A stretch of DNA of 64,000 nt, from assembly GCA_964607515.1 (NCBI GenBank), contig CAZSKU010000012.1, positions 8,168-72,167 of the forward strand. The letters are read 5' to 3'. Position numbers and translations under genes: made by a program. Position 1 is the first letter of the stretch. Each line of letters opens with the position of its first letter. Shown here piece after piece: positions 8,026 through 16,866 of the stretch. The stretch comes from UBA6080 sp964607515 (lineage in GTDB: Bacteria > Fermentibacterota > Fermentibacteria > Fermentibacterales > JCC-6). The notes below the pieces were generated by a model that saw nothing but the letters and a program-made list of their open reading frames with translations, was not told where the DNA came from and did no database searches.

Positions 8026-9272
8026 ACAGCGCGCTGGCGGTGGTTTTCGGCCTTGGGATCATCGTGTTTTTTCACGAACTCGGCCATTTCCTCATGGCCA
8101 AAGCCGTGGGCCTTCCCGTGGAGAGATTCTCCATGGGGTTCCCTCCGATCCTGTTCAGACTGAAGCGGGGCGGGACGGAGTACTGCATCGGAGCCGTTCC
8201 CCTGGGGGGATTCGTGAAGGTTGACCTGGGCACCTCCGGAAACCACGGTGAGGCGCCGGTCAAGGTGGCGTGGTGGAAGAGGGCCCTCGTGGTGCTTGCG
8301 GGACCGGGGATGAACCTCGTTCTTGCTTTCCTTCTTATTCTTCTGGTCCTCGGCGCCATCGGAACCCGGGTCCCCGACTCGGACCCGCTGGTGGACGACC
8401 CATACGGTGTGCCCGGTCTTCTCCGGGGCGACAGGATCGTCGCGGTGAACGACCTGCCCGTGGAGAGCTGGGAGCAGGTCTTTGAGGAGACGCTCCGCGC
8501 CCCCGGGGGATTCTTTACGGTGGCAAGGGAAGGTTCGACAGAGCTGGAGGTTCCCTACTCCCTCACTCCCGAGTCAGCCCCGGGATTCACCCCGCTTCTG
8601 CCCACGGTGATAGGGGAGGCCTCGGTGGGTCTTCCCGCCTACGAGGCCGGGCTAAGAACCGGAGACAGCATCATCTCCGCCGGGGGGGTACCCCTGTCGG
8701 CTTTCAGCGACCTGCAGGCCAGGGTGGCAGGGTTCCAGGGAAGGTATCTGGAGGTGGTCTTCTCCAGGGGCGGCGCCATAGACACGATTTTCGTGGAACC
8801 CATTGACTACCAGGGCAGGAATCTGATCGGGGTCACGCCCCTCACCCGAACCCGCACCGTCACCCTGCCCCCGGGAAGGGCCCTGGCGGTGGCCGCCGCC
8901 GCGACGGCGGAAGGTGCAGGGGCCTTTTTCACGGGAATCCTGGCCCTTATCCTGAGGCCGGTTCAGCTGGTGCGCATGTCCGGCGGTCCTGTGTTCGTGG
9001 CGGAAACCCTGGGCCAGCAGGCCGCCTTCGGGCTGGCCAGGCTTCTGGAGACGGTCTCCTACCTGTCTCTGGCGATCATGGGGTTCAATCTTCTGCCGGT
9101 TCCCCTGCTGGACGGGGGGCAGTTCCTTATCCTGTTCTACGAGGGTGTCAGGGGAAGGCCCGCGTCGAAAAAACACATCCAGATCGCCCAGCAGGTGGGT
9201 TTCTTTCTGCTGCTTTTGCTTTTCGTGGCGGTGATCTGGCGGGACGTGGCCAGGGTGGTCACCAGGGTCTGA
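8022..9272 (+). CDS. rseP: Site-2 membrane metalloprotease RseP
   Basis: RseP-type proteases cleave transmembrane segments, for example of anti-sigma factors and signal-peptide remnants. The protein has 416 residues. The zinc motif HELGH is at residues 18-22 in the first membrane helix and the distal NLLPVPLLDGG supplies the Asp ligand. Two PDZ-like regions lie between them (LRGDRIVAVNDLPVESW and AGLRTGDSIISAGGVPL). Several C-terminal hydrophobic helices complete the fold. The GTG start overlaps the dxr stop. Confidence 0.95.
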   Translation: MNSALAVVFGLGIIVFFHELGHFLMAKAVGLPVERFSMGFPPILFRLKRGGTEYCIGAVPLGGFVKVDLGTSGNHGEAPVKVAWWKRALVVLAGPGMNLVLAFLLILLVLGAIGTRVPDSDPLVDDPYGVPGLLRGDRIVAVNDLPVESWEQVFEETLRAPGGFFTVAREGSTELEVPYSLTPESAPGFTPLLPTVIGEASVGLPAYEAGLRTGDSIISAGGVPLSAFSDLQARVAGFQGRYLEVVFSRGGAIDTIFVEPIDYQGRNLIGVTPLTRTRTVTLPPGRALAVAAAATAEGAGAFFTGILALILRPVQLVRMSGGPVFVAETLGQQAAFGLARLLETVSYLSLAIMGFNLLPVPLLDGGQFLILFYEGVRGRPASKKHIQIAQQVGFFLLLLLFVAVIWRDVARVVTRV

Positions 9273-9286
9273 CCGACCCGCGCGTG

Positions 9287-9634
9287 TCAGATTCTTCCGC
9301 CGGGGGTGGCCGGAGGTTCCAGGGGGCTCTCCCCGAAGGGTGATTCCAGGAGAAGCAGCGTGTCCGAGGCGGCCCGGTAGAACAGGGTCCAGGCGGCCGG
9401 GTTGTGCCTTCCAAGCTCGGCCACCGCCCTGCCCAGGGAATCGGAGGGAGCCTCCCTGCGCAGGGGATGGCCCGGGGGAAAGGCTAGGTACCTGGCCACC
9501 GCCCCGCCGGCATCCCTGAGCCGATCTCTCTGGTCGGGGGTCAGATCACCGCCGGACCCAGGGGAACCGCCGCATCCGGAGACGGCTATGATCAAGGCGC
9601 CCAGGGCCGACAGCACGATTGTTGCAGCTTTCAT
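9287..9634 (-). CDS. Small putative lipoprotein
   Basis: This 115-residue protein begins MKAATIVLSALGALIIAVSGC, a hydrophobic signal followed by a VSGC lipobox, so the mature protein probably starts with a lipidated Cys and a Gly/Ser-rich linker. The rest (residues ~30-115) is not recognised; it contains LTPDQRDRLRDAGGAVARYL and a helical AVAELGRHNPAAWTLFYRA stretch. The ATG at 9634 was chosen because the signal peptide begins there and GGCGG precedes it; the open frame extends upstream without sense. It is divergent from the large envelope protease gene. Confidence 0.7.
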   Translation of the reverse strand: MKAATIVLSALGALIIAVSGCGGSPGSGGDLTPDQRDRLRDAGGAVARYLAFPPGHPLRREAPSDSLGRAVAELGRHNPAAWTLFYRAASDTLLLLESPFGESPLEPPATPGGRI

Positions 9635-9686
9635 TCCGCCGCCACTATAGTTGTTTGTCGCGGCATTCACAATGAAGGGGGCCCTA

Positions 9687-12533
9687 ATGGCATCGAGGTT
9701 CCTGTTCGCCTTCGCGGTCGTCTTTTCGGTATCGGCTGCATCGGCAACCGGATACGGAAGGAACCGGGTGTACACCGGCGATAATCCCTGGTGGGAGCTT
9801 CATTCCAGCCGGTTCACCGTCTATTACGAAGAGGGCAACGAACAGGTTGCGGAGAGTACGGTGGTGATCGCCGAGAGAGCCATGCAGGGCCTGTCGTCCA
9901 CCTTCGAGTACCTTCCTTCCCAGCCGATACCTGTGGTGGTCTATCGCTCCCCCGGCAGGTTCCGCCAGACAACCATCATCAGCGGGGAGGTCGGCGAGGG
10001 GGTCGGCGGTTTCACAGAGTTCTTCAAGGGCCGGGTGGTTGTTCCCTACGGCGGGGTCTTCAGCGAGTACCGCCACGTGCTGGAGCACGAAGTGAACCAC
10101 GCCTTCGTCTACGACATGCTCTACGACAGAAGTCTGTATGGAATAGTCCGCACGAAGGCCCCCCTGTGGTCCCTGGAGGGGCTGGCCGAGTACACCTCCC
10201 AGGGGTGGGACATAGACAGCGAGTCGGAATTCCGGGACATGGTAATCGCCAACATGATCGTACCCATCCCGCAACTGTCCGCCCGGGGCGACTACCTGGT
10301 GTACCGGGAGGGCCAGGCCGTCTATCACTTCATGGTGCAGCGATACGGCGAGGCCCGGTACATAACCTTCGTCCGGCACCTCAGGGACAACGAGGGGCTC
10401 TCCGCGGCGATCAGGGAAGCATTCGACATGACCGTGGACCAGTTTAGCGAGAGGTTCATGGAGTGGGCCAGGGAAACCTACTGGGCCCCTGTGTCCACGG
10501 GCGAGAGCCCGTCGGACATAGGGTCCCCGGTGATTCTCGACGGACGGAACGGCAGGAAGAGGGTTGTTCTGGCGGAACCGGTCATCTCTCCCGACGGTTC
10601 CATGGCCGCCGGAGTGGAGGTGCACCGGGGAAGGTTCTCCACGGTGGTGCGTGACGCCGGCGACGGCCGGGAGATACTCCGGCCGCTCTCCGGAGGCGGA
10701 CTGGTGGAATACAGCCCGTCGCCTATGTTCAGGACCGTCGCCTTCTCCCCCGGGTCCGACTCCCTGGCGGTGGCATACCAGGGGTTGTTCTCCGACGGAC
10801 TGATGGTTCTGAAGATCGGCGGCGGATCCAGAAGGCTTTCCCGGGACTTCGAGCTGGTCAGGGACCCGGTGTGGAACCCCTCCGGGGGAGCGGTGGCTTT
10901 CAGCGCCCTGAATGAAGGCGTTCTGGACATCTTCCTGTGGGAGCCCGCAACCGGCCGTCTGGAGAAACTCACCCGGGGCGACAGCAGCCCCAGGGACCTC
11001 TGGTGGGGCGACCCGGGAATCCTGTTCGTGGGCGAAAGGCAAAACGGCCGGATCTACACCCTGAACTCCGTCACTCCCGGGAGCGATTCCGAGATCCTTT
11101 ACGAAACCCCCTACCCGATCCAGAACCCGGTGTCCTATCCGGAGGGCGTGGTCTTCATCATGGATACCGGCTGCGGCGCCAACTTCCACCTGCTTTCCTC
11201 CGAGACCGGGGAGGTCGCCAGACTCACCGACCTCTACCGCACCCCATCTTCCCTCTCCAGGGCCTCCGGAACGGCGCTGTCACTCTTCTCGGCTTCGGAC
11301 TGGAGCGGCGCCGGGCTTTTCATCACCAGGGACCTGTCCCTGCGGGAAGGCCGGTCCACGGAGTGCCCACGGGAGGGTGTGGAACCGGATTCCTCCTACG
11401 CCCCGGTTCCCGGATTCAACCCGGAATGGCGCATATCTCCGTACGATCCGGCTCTGAGCATAGACTACGTGAGCGCTTCGGCGGGATTCGACAGTTACGC
11501 CGGGCTGGCGGGCTACTCTCAGTTCATCTTCAGCGACGTCCTCGCAAGGCATCAGCTGGCACTTCTGATGGACCTCAACGGAGAGGTGAGCGACGTGGAC
11601 GCTGGGGTTTTCTACTCCAACATCGAAAAGCCCGTCCAGTTCGGGGTTTCCCTGTATCGGCAGGCCAACAGGTACCGCTTCACCGACACCGTGACCGGCG
11701 ACCGGGACTACGTAAGGGACACTGAGATAGGGGCGGGTTTGGAGTTCAGGTATCCCTTCACCAGGTCCCTGAGGGCTTCCCTGGGGACGTCCTACCGCCG
11801 GCTTGACCGGGAGGGTCTCTGGTCCACCGACATCAACCTTCGGGAGAACATCTTCAGCATCACCGGCCGGATGGTGAAGGACAACGCCCTGTGGGGTTCC
11901 ACCGGACCCAGGGTGGGAAGCCGGCTGTCGCTTACCGCGGACTGGGCCCCGGGGCTTGGGGACAACGCCTCGTACACAACCCTGCAGGCGGATATGAGGA
12001 ACTACACGTGGATATCCGGGCAGGTCACCCTGGCCACCAGACTCGCGGCGGGCGCCAGTTTCGGGGACGACCCCCAGAGGTTTTTCCTCGGGGGAGCGAT
12101 TCCCCACAGGAGAAGCACCGGCGACGTTGAGGGGGTCGAGGACCTGTTCGGCTTCTACACCAGCTACGCCGACCTTCTCCGGGGCTTCGACTACGTGGAG
12201 TTCAACGGTTCGAAGTACGCCCTGGGCTCCCTGGAACTCCGATTCCCGGTGGTCAATCAGCTCAGTCTCGCGGCTCCCCTGCCGGTCACCCTCACCGGTG
12301 GCCGGGGGGTGATCTTCACCGACATCGGAACCGCCGTGGACGACGTGAATGATTTCCGGGGCGCCTCCACCGGAGGCGGATACAGGCTGGAGGATCTCAA
12401 GATGGGGTTCGGCTTCGGGCTCAGGTTCAATCTCAGCTTCTTCGTCTTCCTGTGGGATTGCGCCTGGAGAACCGATCTGAACGGTGTCAGTGCCAAACCC
12501 GAGCACTACGTGACCCTCGGAGCCGAGTTCTGA
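9687..12533 (+). CDS. Envelope metalloprotease-like / beta-propeller / outer-membrane barrel protein
   Basis: The 948-residue protein starts with a signal peptide (ATG 9687, preceded by AAGGGGG). Residues ~25-270 form a gluzincin-type peptidase domain of the MA family: HEVNH at 134-138 matches HExxH, and EGLAEY starting at 164 can supply the third ligand. Residues ~290-560 contain TolB-like propeller blades (ISPDGSMAAGVEV, PVWNPSGGAVAFSALNEG). The C-terminal ~350 residues are alternating strands with aromatic ends, consistent with a D15/BamA-like barrel ending in Phe (VTLGAEF). Similar three-part proteins occur in FCB bacteria; the substrate is unknown. Its stop overlaps the next ATG by one base. 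Confidence 0.8.
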   Translation: MASRFLFAFAVVFSVSAASATGYGRNRVYTGDNPWWELHSSRFTVYYEEGNEQVAESTVVIAERAMQGLSSTFEYLPSQPIPVVVYRSPGRFRQTTIISGEVGEGVGGFTEFFKGRVVVPYGGVFSEYRHVLEHEVNHAFVYDMLYDRSLYGIVRTKAPLWSLEGLAEYTSQGWDIDSESEFRDMVIANMIVPIPQLSARGDYLVYREGQAVYHFMVQRYGEARYITFVRHLRDNEGLSAAIREAFDMTVDQFSERFMEWARETYWAPVSTGESPSDIGSPVILDGRNGRKRVVLAEPVISPDGSMAAGVEVHRGRFSTVVRDAGDGREILRPLSGGGLVEYSPSPMFRTVAFSPGSDSLAVAYQGLFSDGLMVLKIGGGSRRLSRDFELVRDPVWNPSGGAVAFSALNEGVLDIFLWEPATGRLEKLTRGDSSPRDLWWGDPGILFVGERQNGRIYTLNSVTPGSDSEILYETPYPIQNPVSYPEGVVFIMDTGCGANFHLLSSETGEVARLTDLYRTPSSLSRASGTALSLFSASDWSGAGLFITRDLSLREGRSTECPREGVEPDSSYAPVPGFNPEWRISPYDPALSIDYVSASAGFDSYAGLAGYSQFIFSDVLARHQLALLMDLNGEVSDVDAGVFYSNIEKPVQFGVSLYRQANRYRFTDTVTGDRDYVRDTEIGAGLEFRYPFTRSLRASLGTSYRRLDREGLWSTDINLRENIFSITGRMVKDNALWGSTGPRVGSRLSLTADWAPGLGDNASYTTLQADMRNYTWISGQVTLATRLAAGASFGDDPQRFFLGGAIPHRRSTGDVEGVEDLFGFYTSYADLLRGFDYVEFNGSKYALGSLELRFPVVNQLSLAAPLPVTLTGGRGVIFTDIGTAVDDVNDFRGASTGGGYRLEDLKMGFGFGLRFNLSFFVFLWDCAWRTDLNGVSAKPEHYVTLGAEF

Positions 12534-13228
12534 TGGGAAACGAGACCCTTTGGTTCATAAGCCTTCTGCTCGCCCTGTCCGCCACGCTGATGGTGTTCCG
12601 GTACGGGGGAAGGACGGGTCTCATCGCCCTGGTGTCTTCGGTGATCATCCTGTGCAACCTGGAGGTGATGAAGCTCACCACCTTCTTCGGCGTCACGGTG
12701 ACCCTGGGAAACATCCTCTACGGAGTGATCTTCTTCGCCACAGACCTTCTGAACGAGTTCTACGGCCCTTCCGAGGCCAGGAAGGCGGTGATCGCCGGCT
12801 TCGTTTCCATGATCGCCATGACCCTGGTGATGCAGTCGGCCCTGCTCTTCACGACTGCGCCGGACCCCTGGGCCATGGAGGTGAACCAGGCCATGGGGCT
12901 TTTGTTCGGTTTCATGCCGAGGCTCGCCGCCGCCAGCGTGGCCGCCTATCTGGTCAGCCAGTTTCATGACGTCTGGGCGTACAACCTTATCAGAAAACGC
13001 ACGAAGGGCCGGTTCCTCTGGCTCAGGAACAACGGCTCCACCATGGTGAGCCAGCTCATAGACACGGTTATCTTCTGCGGAATCGCCTTCTGGGGCGTTC
13101 TGGAGAAGAGGGTGTTCCTGGACGTATTGGTGTCAACCTACCTGATGAAGTTCATTGTGGCGGCCTTCGACACCCCGTTCATGTACCTGGGGAAGAGGAT
13201 GGCCGTAAAGGGAGGTGAAAGGGATTGA
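12533..13228 (+). CDS. yhhQ: Queuosine precursor transporter, YhhQ/VUT family
   Basis: Members of this family import preQ0/preQ1 or queuine for tRNA modification. The protein has 231 residues and about six membrane segments. Family features include the conserved acidic and Asn positions in GVIFFATDLLNEFYGPSEARKA, the FHDVWAYNLIRKRTKGRFLWLRNN loop region and the SQLIDTVIF motif near the last helices. The ATG at 12533 overlaps the upstream stop by one base. The partner enzymes of queuosine synthesis are not in this window. Confidence 0.9.
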   Translation: MGNETLWFISLLLALSATLMVFRYGGRTGLIALVSSVIILCNLEVMKLTTFFGVTVTLGNILYGVIFFATDLLNEFYGPSEARKAVIAGFVSMIAMTLVMQSALLFTTAPDPWAMEVNQAMGLLFGFMPRLAAASVAAYLVSQFHDVWAYNLIRKRTKGRFLWLRNNGSTMVSQLIDTVIFCGIAFWGVLEKRVFLDVLVSTYLMKFIVAAFDTPFMYLGKRMAVKGGERD

Positions 13229-14022
13229 ATATCCTGGGAGCCCTGATGCTCCTGGCCGCGGGGGCCTTCGCCTGGACATGCCCCGCCTGCGGATCGGAGC
13301 AGGCCGGAACCGTCTGCGCCGACTGCGGCCTGCCCGAGGTTCCCGCGGGGATGGCGTACGTTCCCGCCGCCGACGTGGTGGCGGATGGCGATACCCTTCA
13401 CGTGGGGGCCTTTTTCATCGATTCGTTCCCGGTGGTGTACCGGGACGTCCTTCCATGGCTTGGTGAGAACTGCCGGGACGGAAGGGTTCTGGCCTCGGTG
13501 ATCACCGGGCAGTACAACGAGAGCGGCCACTTCCTGGCCTTCACCCCCTTCGTGGCATCTCCCTCCGGGGACTACACGGTCCCCGCGGCGGTGATGGACA
13601 GACCAGCCGCGGGATTCACATGGACCGGGGCGGACTGGTTCCTGTCCTCCCGGGGTCTCCGGCTTCCCACCCTGGCGGAACTCCACTCCGCCAGTGCTTT
13701 GGGGATCATCCAGCCTTTCAGCGCCTACAGCGAGATGCAGCTGTACTCGGCCCTTCTGGAGAGCAGCCTGGGCTCCGTGCTGGGAGCCCTTTCCCGGCAG
13801 GCAATGTTCGCCGGATTCAGCACCGCCGAGGAGAGGGTGATGTGGGAACTCACCTGTACCGGGTTCCGCGGCGATCCCCTCTCCGGTGCTCCCGGAGACG
13901 AAGGGCCTGTCGTCACCCTGTTCAAACCCCTGGAAGTGCCGGTGACAGCCGGTGCGGGAAGGGACATGGGATACTTCAACGTCGTCTTCCGGGGGGCCAT
14001 CGACCTCCCGGGCTTTGAGTGA
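13225..14022 (+). CDS. Secreted sulfatase-modifying-factor-like protein with zinc ribbon
   Basis: The 265-residue protein has a short signal peptide (MNILGALMLLAAGAFA), then a CPACGSEQAG...CADCG four-Cys zinc-ribbon-like segment at residues ~19-37. The remainder resembles the formylglycine-generating-enzyme/SUMF fold: MAYVPAADVV, AFFIDSFPVVYRD (matching the usual FxIDxxEVT) and LRLPTLAEL (matching RLPTEAEWE). The catalytic Cys pair of true FGE is not evident, so it is probably a non-catalytic carbohydrate- or protein-binding version. The TTG start at 13225 overlaps the yhhQ stop by four bases. Confidence 0.7.
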   Translation: MNILGALMLLAAGAFAWTCPACGSEQAGTVCADCGLPEVPAGMAYVPAADVVADGDTLHVGAFFIDSFPVVYRDVLPWLGENCRDGRVLASVITGQYNESGHFLAFTPFVASPSGDYTVPAAVMDRPAAGFTWTGADWFLSSRGLRLPTLAELHSASALGIIQPFSAYSEMQLYSALLESSLGSVLGALSRQAMFAGFSTAEERVMWELTCTGFRGDPLSGAPGDEGPVVTLFKPLEVPVTAGAGRDMGYFNVVFRGAIDLPGFE

Positions 14023-14035
14023 AGGGAGCACCGCC

Positions 14036-14629
14036 TTGAGAAAACTCGTCATCGCGGCAACCCTGGCGGCCCTGGTCGCCGGGTGCGGGGGACGAACCGT
14101 CACCAGGACCGATCCCGGGACCGTCACCGACCTGAGCGGTTACTGGAACGACACCGATTCCCGGATGGTGGCCGACTCCATGGTGGCCCAGTGTCTGGCA
14201 GGAAACTGGCTTCTCTCGTCCCTTCGGGGCGAGCAGGGCAGGGGCGAGACGCCGAAACCCGTGATAGTGGTGGGAGGGGTCAGAAACCAGAGCCTGGAGC
14301 ACATCAATACCGGAGTTTTCATGAGCGACATCGAGAGGGCCCTGCTGAACAGCGGCCGGGTGCTCATCGCCGCGGGAGGAGAAGCCCGGGAGGAAGTGCG
14401 GGAGGAACGTCGCGACCAGTCCATCTTCGCGTCCCCTGAAACGGCGGCGGCCTTCGGAAGGGAAGTGGGTGCCGACTTCGTGATGGTGGGGACCGTCAAC
14501 TCCGTGGAGGACCAGGAAGGCGATGTCCGGGCGGTCTACTACCAGGTCAACCTGGAACTCGTGAGCGTAGAGACGGCCCTCAAGGTCTGGATGGGCTCCA
14601 CCGAGATCAAGAAGATCATCGAGTGGTGA
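14036..14629 (+). CDS. LpoB-like penicillin-binding protein activator lipoprotein
   Basis: LpoB reaches from the outer membrane to stimulate the PBP1b peptidoglycan synthase. This 197-residue protein has a lipoprotein signal with VAGC lipobox (residues ~14-18), followed by DLSGYWNDTDSRMVADSMV, VIVVGGVRNQSLEHINTGVF, DIERALLNSGRVL and GADFVMVGTVNSVED, the order seen in the LpoB family. The start is TTG 14036 with GGGAG upstream. The stop overlaps the following gene's GTG, and the two are likely co-translated. Confidence 0.82.
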   Translation: MRKLVIAATLAALVAGCGGRTVTRTDPGTVTDLSGYWNDTDSRMVADSMVAQCLAGNWLLSSLRGEQGRGETPKPVIVVGGVRNQSLEHINTGVFMSDIERALLNSGRVLIAAGGEAREEVREERRDQSIFASPETAAAFGREVGADFVMVGTVNSVEDQEGDVRAVYYQVNLELVSVETALKVWMGSTEIKKIIEW

Positions 14630-15927
14630 AATTCCTTCCCGTTCCCGCACTGCTGGCGTTGACGCTGGCTTGTGCGACGGGCTACACTGGCACCGTCCGT
14701 CCCGTGGTTGACATGCTGGAGGACGAAAGGCCCGAAGCGGCCATGGAAAGGCTTCGGGAAGTCTTCCCCGATTCCACCGGGAACGACAGACTCCTGTATC
14801 TGATGGAACTTGGGAACCTGTCCCGGTACGCCGGGCTTCTTCCGGTCTCCCGGGCCGCCCTGCTCAGGGCGGCCGCCCTGAGCGACCGGCAGCGGGGCAT
14901 CCGGGTGGACCAGGAGGCGGCGTCCATGCTCACCGGCGAACTGGCCCGGGAGTTCCGCGGCGCCGACTACGAGAAGGTCTTCATCAACTACGCCCTCGCG
15001 GCGGGTTACGCATCGGAGGGGAACCTGGAGGAGGCCCTGGTGGAGGCCCGCCGGGTGAACCAGAAGCTCCGGGAGTTCAACGTCGAGTACGGGGAAAACC
15101 CCAACAGGTACATAGACGACGCCTTCATCAGGTACTTCATGGGAACCCTTTACGAAGCCGGGGGAGAGCTGTCCGACGCCCTGGTGAGCTACCGGCGGGC
15201 GCTTCAGGTATACGAAGGGGACTACTCAAGGAACTATGGCGTTCCTCCGCCGGAAAGACTCAGGGCGGACCTCCTCCGGTTGTCCTTCGAGACGGGTTTT
15301 CAAAGCCTTCAGTCCGAACTGGAACTGAAATGGCCGGATACGGACTGGGAGAACACAGGTCCGGGCCGGGGATTCGGGGAACTGGTAGTGGTGCTGGAGG
15401 CCGGAAGCATCTCCAGAAGACACGAGGTGAGCCATACCGTCACCACGGAGGACCGGGTCTTCCAGATTTCCCTTCCCGCCATCCCCGACTTTCCCCGACG
15501 GCCTGTGACCGCCACGGCCTCGGCGGCCGGGCACCGGACCGGCTTTTTCCTGGTGCAGGACATGAACGCGCTGGCCAGGGCCAACCTGGAGGACCACGCA
15601 GCCCGGGACCTGGTGAGGGCCGCCGCCCGGACCCTGGTCAAGGCCGGGGTGGCGCAGCTCGGGGAGGAACTGGCGGAAAACGCCAGCGACGATTCCCGGG
15701 TGGGCGACGTGGTGGGCCTGATCCTGAGCATCGCCGGGGCGGTGACCGACCGGGCTGACCTCAGGGCCTGGCTGACGATGCCGGCCCAGATCCACATGGC
15801 CAGGCTGAGGGTTCCCCCGGGAACATGGCCCCTGACGGTGACCGTGAACGGAGTCTCAACCAGCCACGCTCCCGTGGAGGTGCCGGAGGGCGAAATGGTG
15901 TTCGTCTTCGTGAGGCGGAACCTGTGA
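14626..15927 (+). CDS. TPR-like envelope protein paired with LpoB
   Basis: The 433-residue protein begins with a hydrophobic signal ending in LALTLACATG; the Cys suggests a lipoprotein but the lipobox is imperfect. Residues ~30-210 are helical and TPR-like (SRAALLRAAALS, NLEEALVEARRVNQKL, ALVSYRRALQVYE). The C-terminal part includes EELAENASDDSRVGDVVGLILSIAG and a final strand domain. Lipoproteins of this kind (COG3014-like) are found next to LpoB genes, so a role in peptidoglycan-synthase control is plausible but inferred. The start is GTG at 14626 (GTGA overlap); GTG 14623 is also possible. Confidence 0.75.
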   Translation: MKFLPVPALLALTLACATGYTGTVRPVVDMLEDERPEAAMERLREVFPDSTGNDRLLYLMELGNLSRYAGLLPVSRAALLRAAALSDRQRGIRVDQEAASMLTGELAREFRGADYEKVFINYALAAGYASEGNLEEALVEARRVNQKLREFNVEYGENPNRYIDDAFIRYFMGTLYEAGGELSDALVSYRRALQVYEGDYSRNYGVPPPERLRADLLRLSFETGFQSLQSELELKWPDTDWENTGPGRGFGELVVVLEAGSISRRHEVSHTVTTEDRVFQISLPAIPDFPRRPVTATASAAGHRTGFFLVQDMNALARANLEDHAARDLVRAAARTLVKAGVAQLGEELAENASDDSRVGDVVGLILSIAGAVTDRADLRAWLTMPAQIHMARLRVPPGTWPLTVTVNGVSTSHAPVEVPEGEMVFVFVRRNL

Positions 15928-16586
15928 CGGTTCCAGAGGGCATCCCCGGCAGGATAGATCATACGGTTCTCCGCCCTGACGCCGCTTTCGGCGACATCCG
16001 CCGGTATTGCGAAGAGGCGATGGAGTACGGGTTCCGCTCGGTATGCGTGAACCCGTGCAGGGTGGCCCTGGCGTACTCCATTCTGGGCCGCGGCGCCCCC
16101 AAGGTTTGCTCCGTGGCGGGTTTTCCCCTGGGTTCAGGCCCCGCCACTCCCCGGGAGGCCGGCATCGCGGCGGAACAGGGGGCCGGTGAGATAGACGCGG
16201 TTCTGCCGGTGGGACTTCTCAGGGACGGAGACGCGGCAGGTGTCCTGGGGCTGCTGAAGGATGTGGTCTCCGCCGCCGGAGTTCCGGTGAAGATCATTCT
16301 GGAGACGTGTCTGCTCACCCTTGAGGAGAAACTTCTGGCGTGCCGCCTGGCGGTGGATGCCGGGGCCTTCTGCGTCAAAACCTCCACGGGATTCGGTGCG
16401 GGAGGCGCGACCGTGGAGGATGTAACCCTTATTCGCAGGACGGTGGGACCGGGTATTCAGGTGAAAGCCTCGGGCGGAATCAGGACCCCGGAGACCCTTC
16501 GGGCGATGCTGGACGCGGGCGCCACCATCATAGGCACCAGCTCCGGGGTGGAGATACTGAAAAAGATGAGGCGGCCGGAGGGGTGA
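15924..16586 (+). CDS. deoC: Deoxyribose-phosphate aldolase
   Basis: DeoC cleaves 2-deoxyribose 5-phosphate to glyceraldehyde 3-phosphate and acetaldehyde in deoxynucleoside catabolism. The protein has 220 residues, the normal length. Conserved segments are IDHTVLRPDA, SVCVNPCRVALA, EIDAVLPVGLL, VKIILETCLLT, FCVKTSTGFGAGGAT with the Schiff-base Lys, and IQVKASGGIRTPE with the second catalytic Lys. The GTG start overlaps the upstream stop. It ends the operon; hairpins and a T-tract follow. Confidence 0.95.
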   Translation: MTVPEGIPGRIDHTVLRPDAAFGDIRRYCEEAMEYGFRSVCVNPCRVALAYSILGRGAPKVCSVAGFPLGSGPATPREAGIAAEQGAGEIDAVLPVGLLRDGDAAGVLGLLKDVVSAAGVPVKIILETCLLTLEEKLLACRLAVDAGAFCVKTSTGFGAGGATVEDVTLIRRTVGPGIQVKASGGIRTPETLRAMLDAGATIIGTSSGVEILKKMRRPEG

Positions 16587-16596
16587 CCGGCCGCCT
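16569..16596 (+). other. Perfect 10-bp hairpin straddling the deoC stop codon
   Basis: AGGCGGCCGG (16569-16578) pairs exactly with CCGGCCGCCT (16587-16596) around an eight-base loop that contains the TGA stop. No T-run follows directly. It may stabilise the 3' end of the deoC mRNA or pause polymerase before the U-tract terminator downstream. Confidence 0.5.
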
Positions 16597-16627
16597 GCCT
16601 GCCCCGGTTCCGAGGGGCTTCCGGTCC

Positions 16628-16654
16628 GGAATGGGGAGGGGATCCATTCCTTTT
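16628..16654 (+). terminator. Rho-independent terminator after deoC
   Basis: GGAATGG (16628-16634) pairs with CCATTCC (16644-16650) and is followed at once by TTTT (16651-16654) and further T-rich sequence. It lies 42 bases after the deoC stop and would end the envelope/deoC transcript. Confidence 0.65.
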
Positions 16655-16722
16655 CATTCAAGACCCTTTTTTCACCCCGATGGGTGACGGAACCGGAACC
16701 GAAACAAATGCGAAATACAAGA

Positions 16723-16746
16723 AGCAAGAAGGTTGCCAAAAATGAC
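16723..16746 (+). repeat. Imperfect direct repeat, copy 1
   Basis: The stretch AGCAAGAAGGTTGCC then AAAAATGAC recurs at 17043-17064 with one substitution and a two-base length difference. Copy 2 contains the ribosome-binding site and ATG of the helicase gene, so copy 1 looks like a duplicated gene start. Confidence 0.6.
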
Positions 16747-16782
16747 TTCTTCCCCTGACGCAGCGCTTCCAATGAATGGAAC

Positions 16783-16806
16783 GGGCGGCCGTTTCACAGG
16801 CCGCCC
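16783..16806. other. GC-rich inverted repeat
   Basis: GGGCGGCC (16783-16790) and GGCCGCCC (16799-16806) form a perfect eight-pair stem with an eight-base loop. No T-run follows on the plus strand; on the minus strand it lies downstream of the small peptide gene, where it could end that transcript or stabilise its 3' end. Confidence 0.4.
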
Positions 16807-16866
16807 GCTGTTCCGGGCCGCATGGGTTGCGGGGTTCATACTCCCCTGGGCCTGTCAGGGAGGGGA

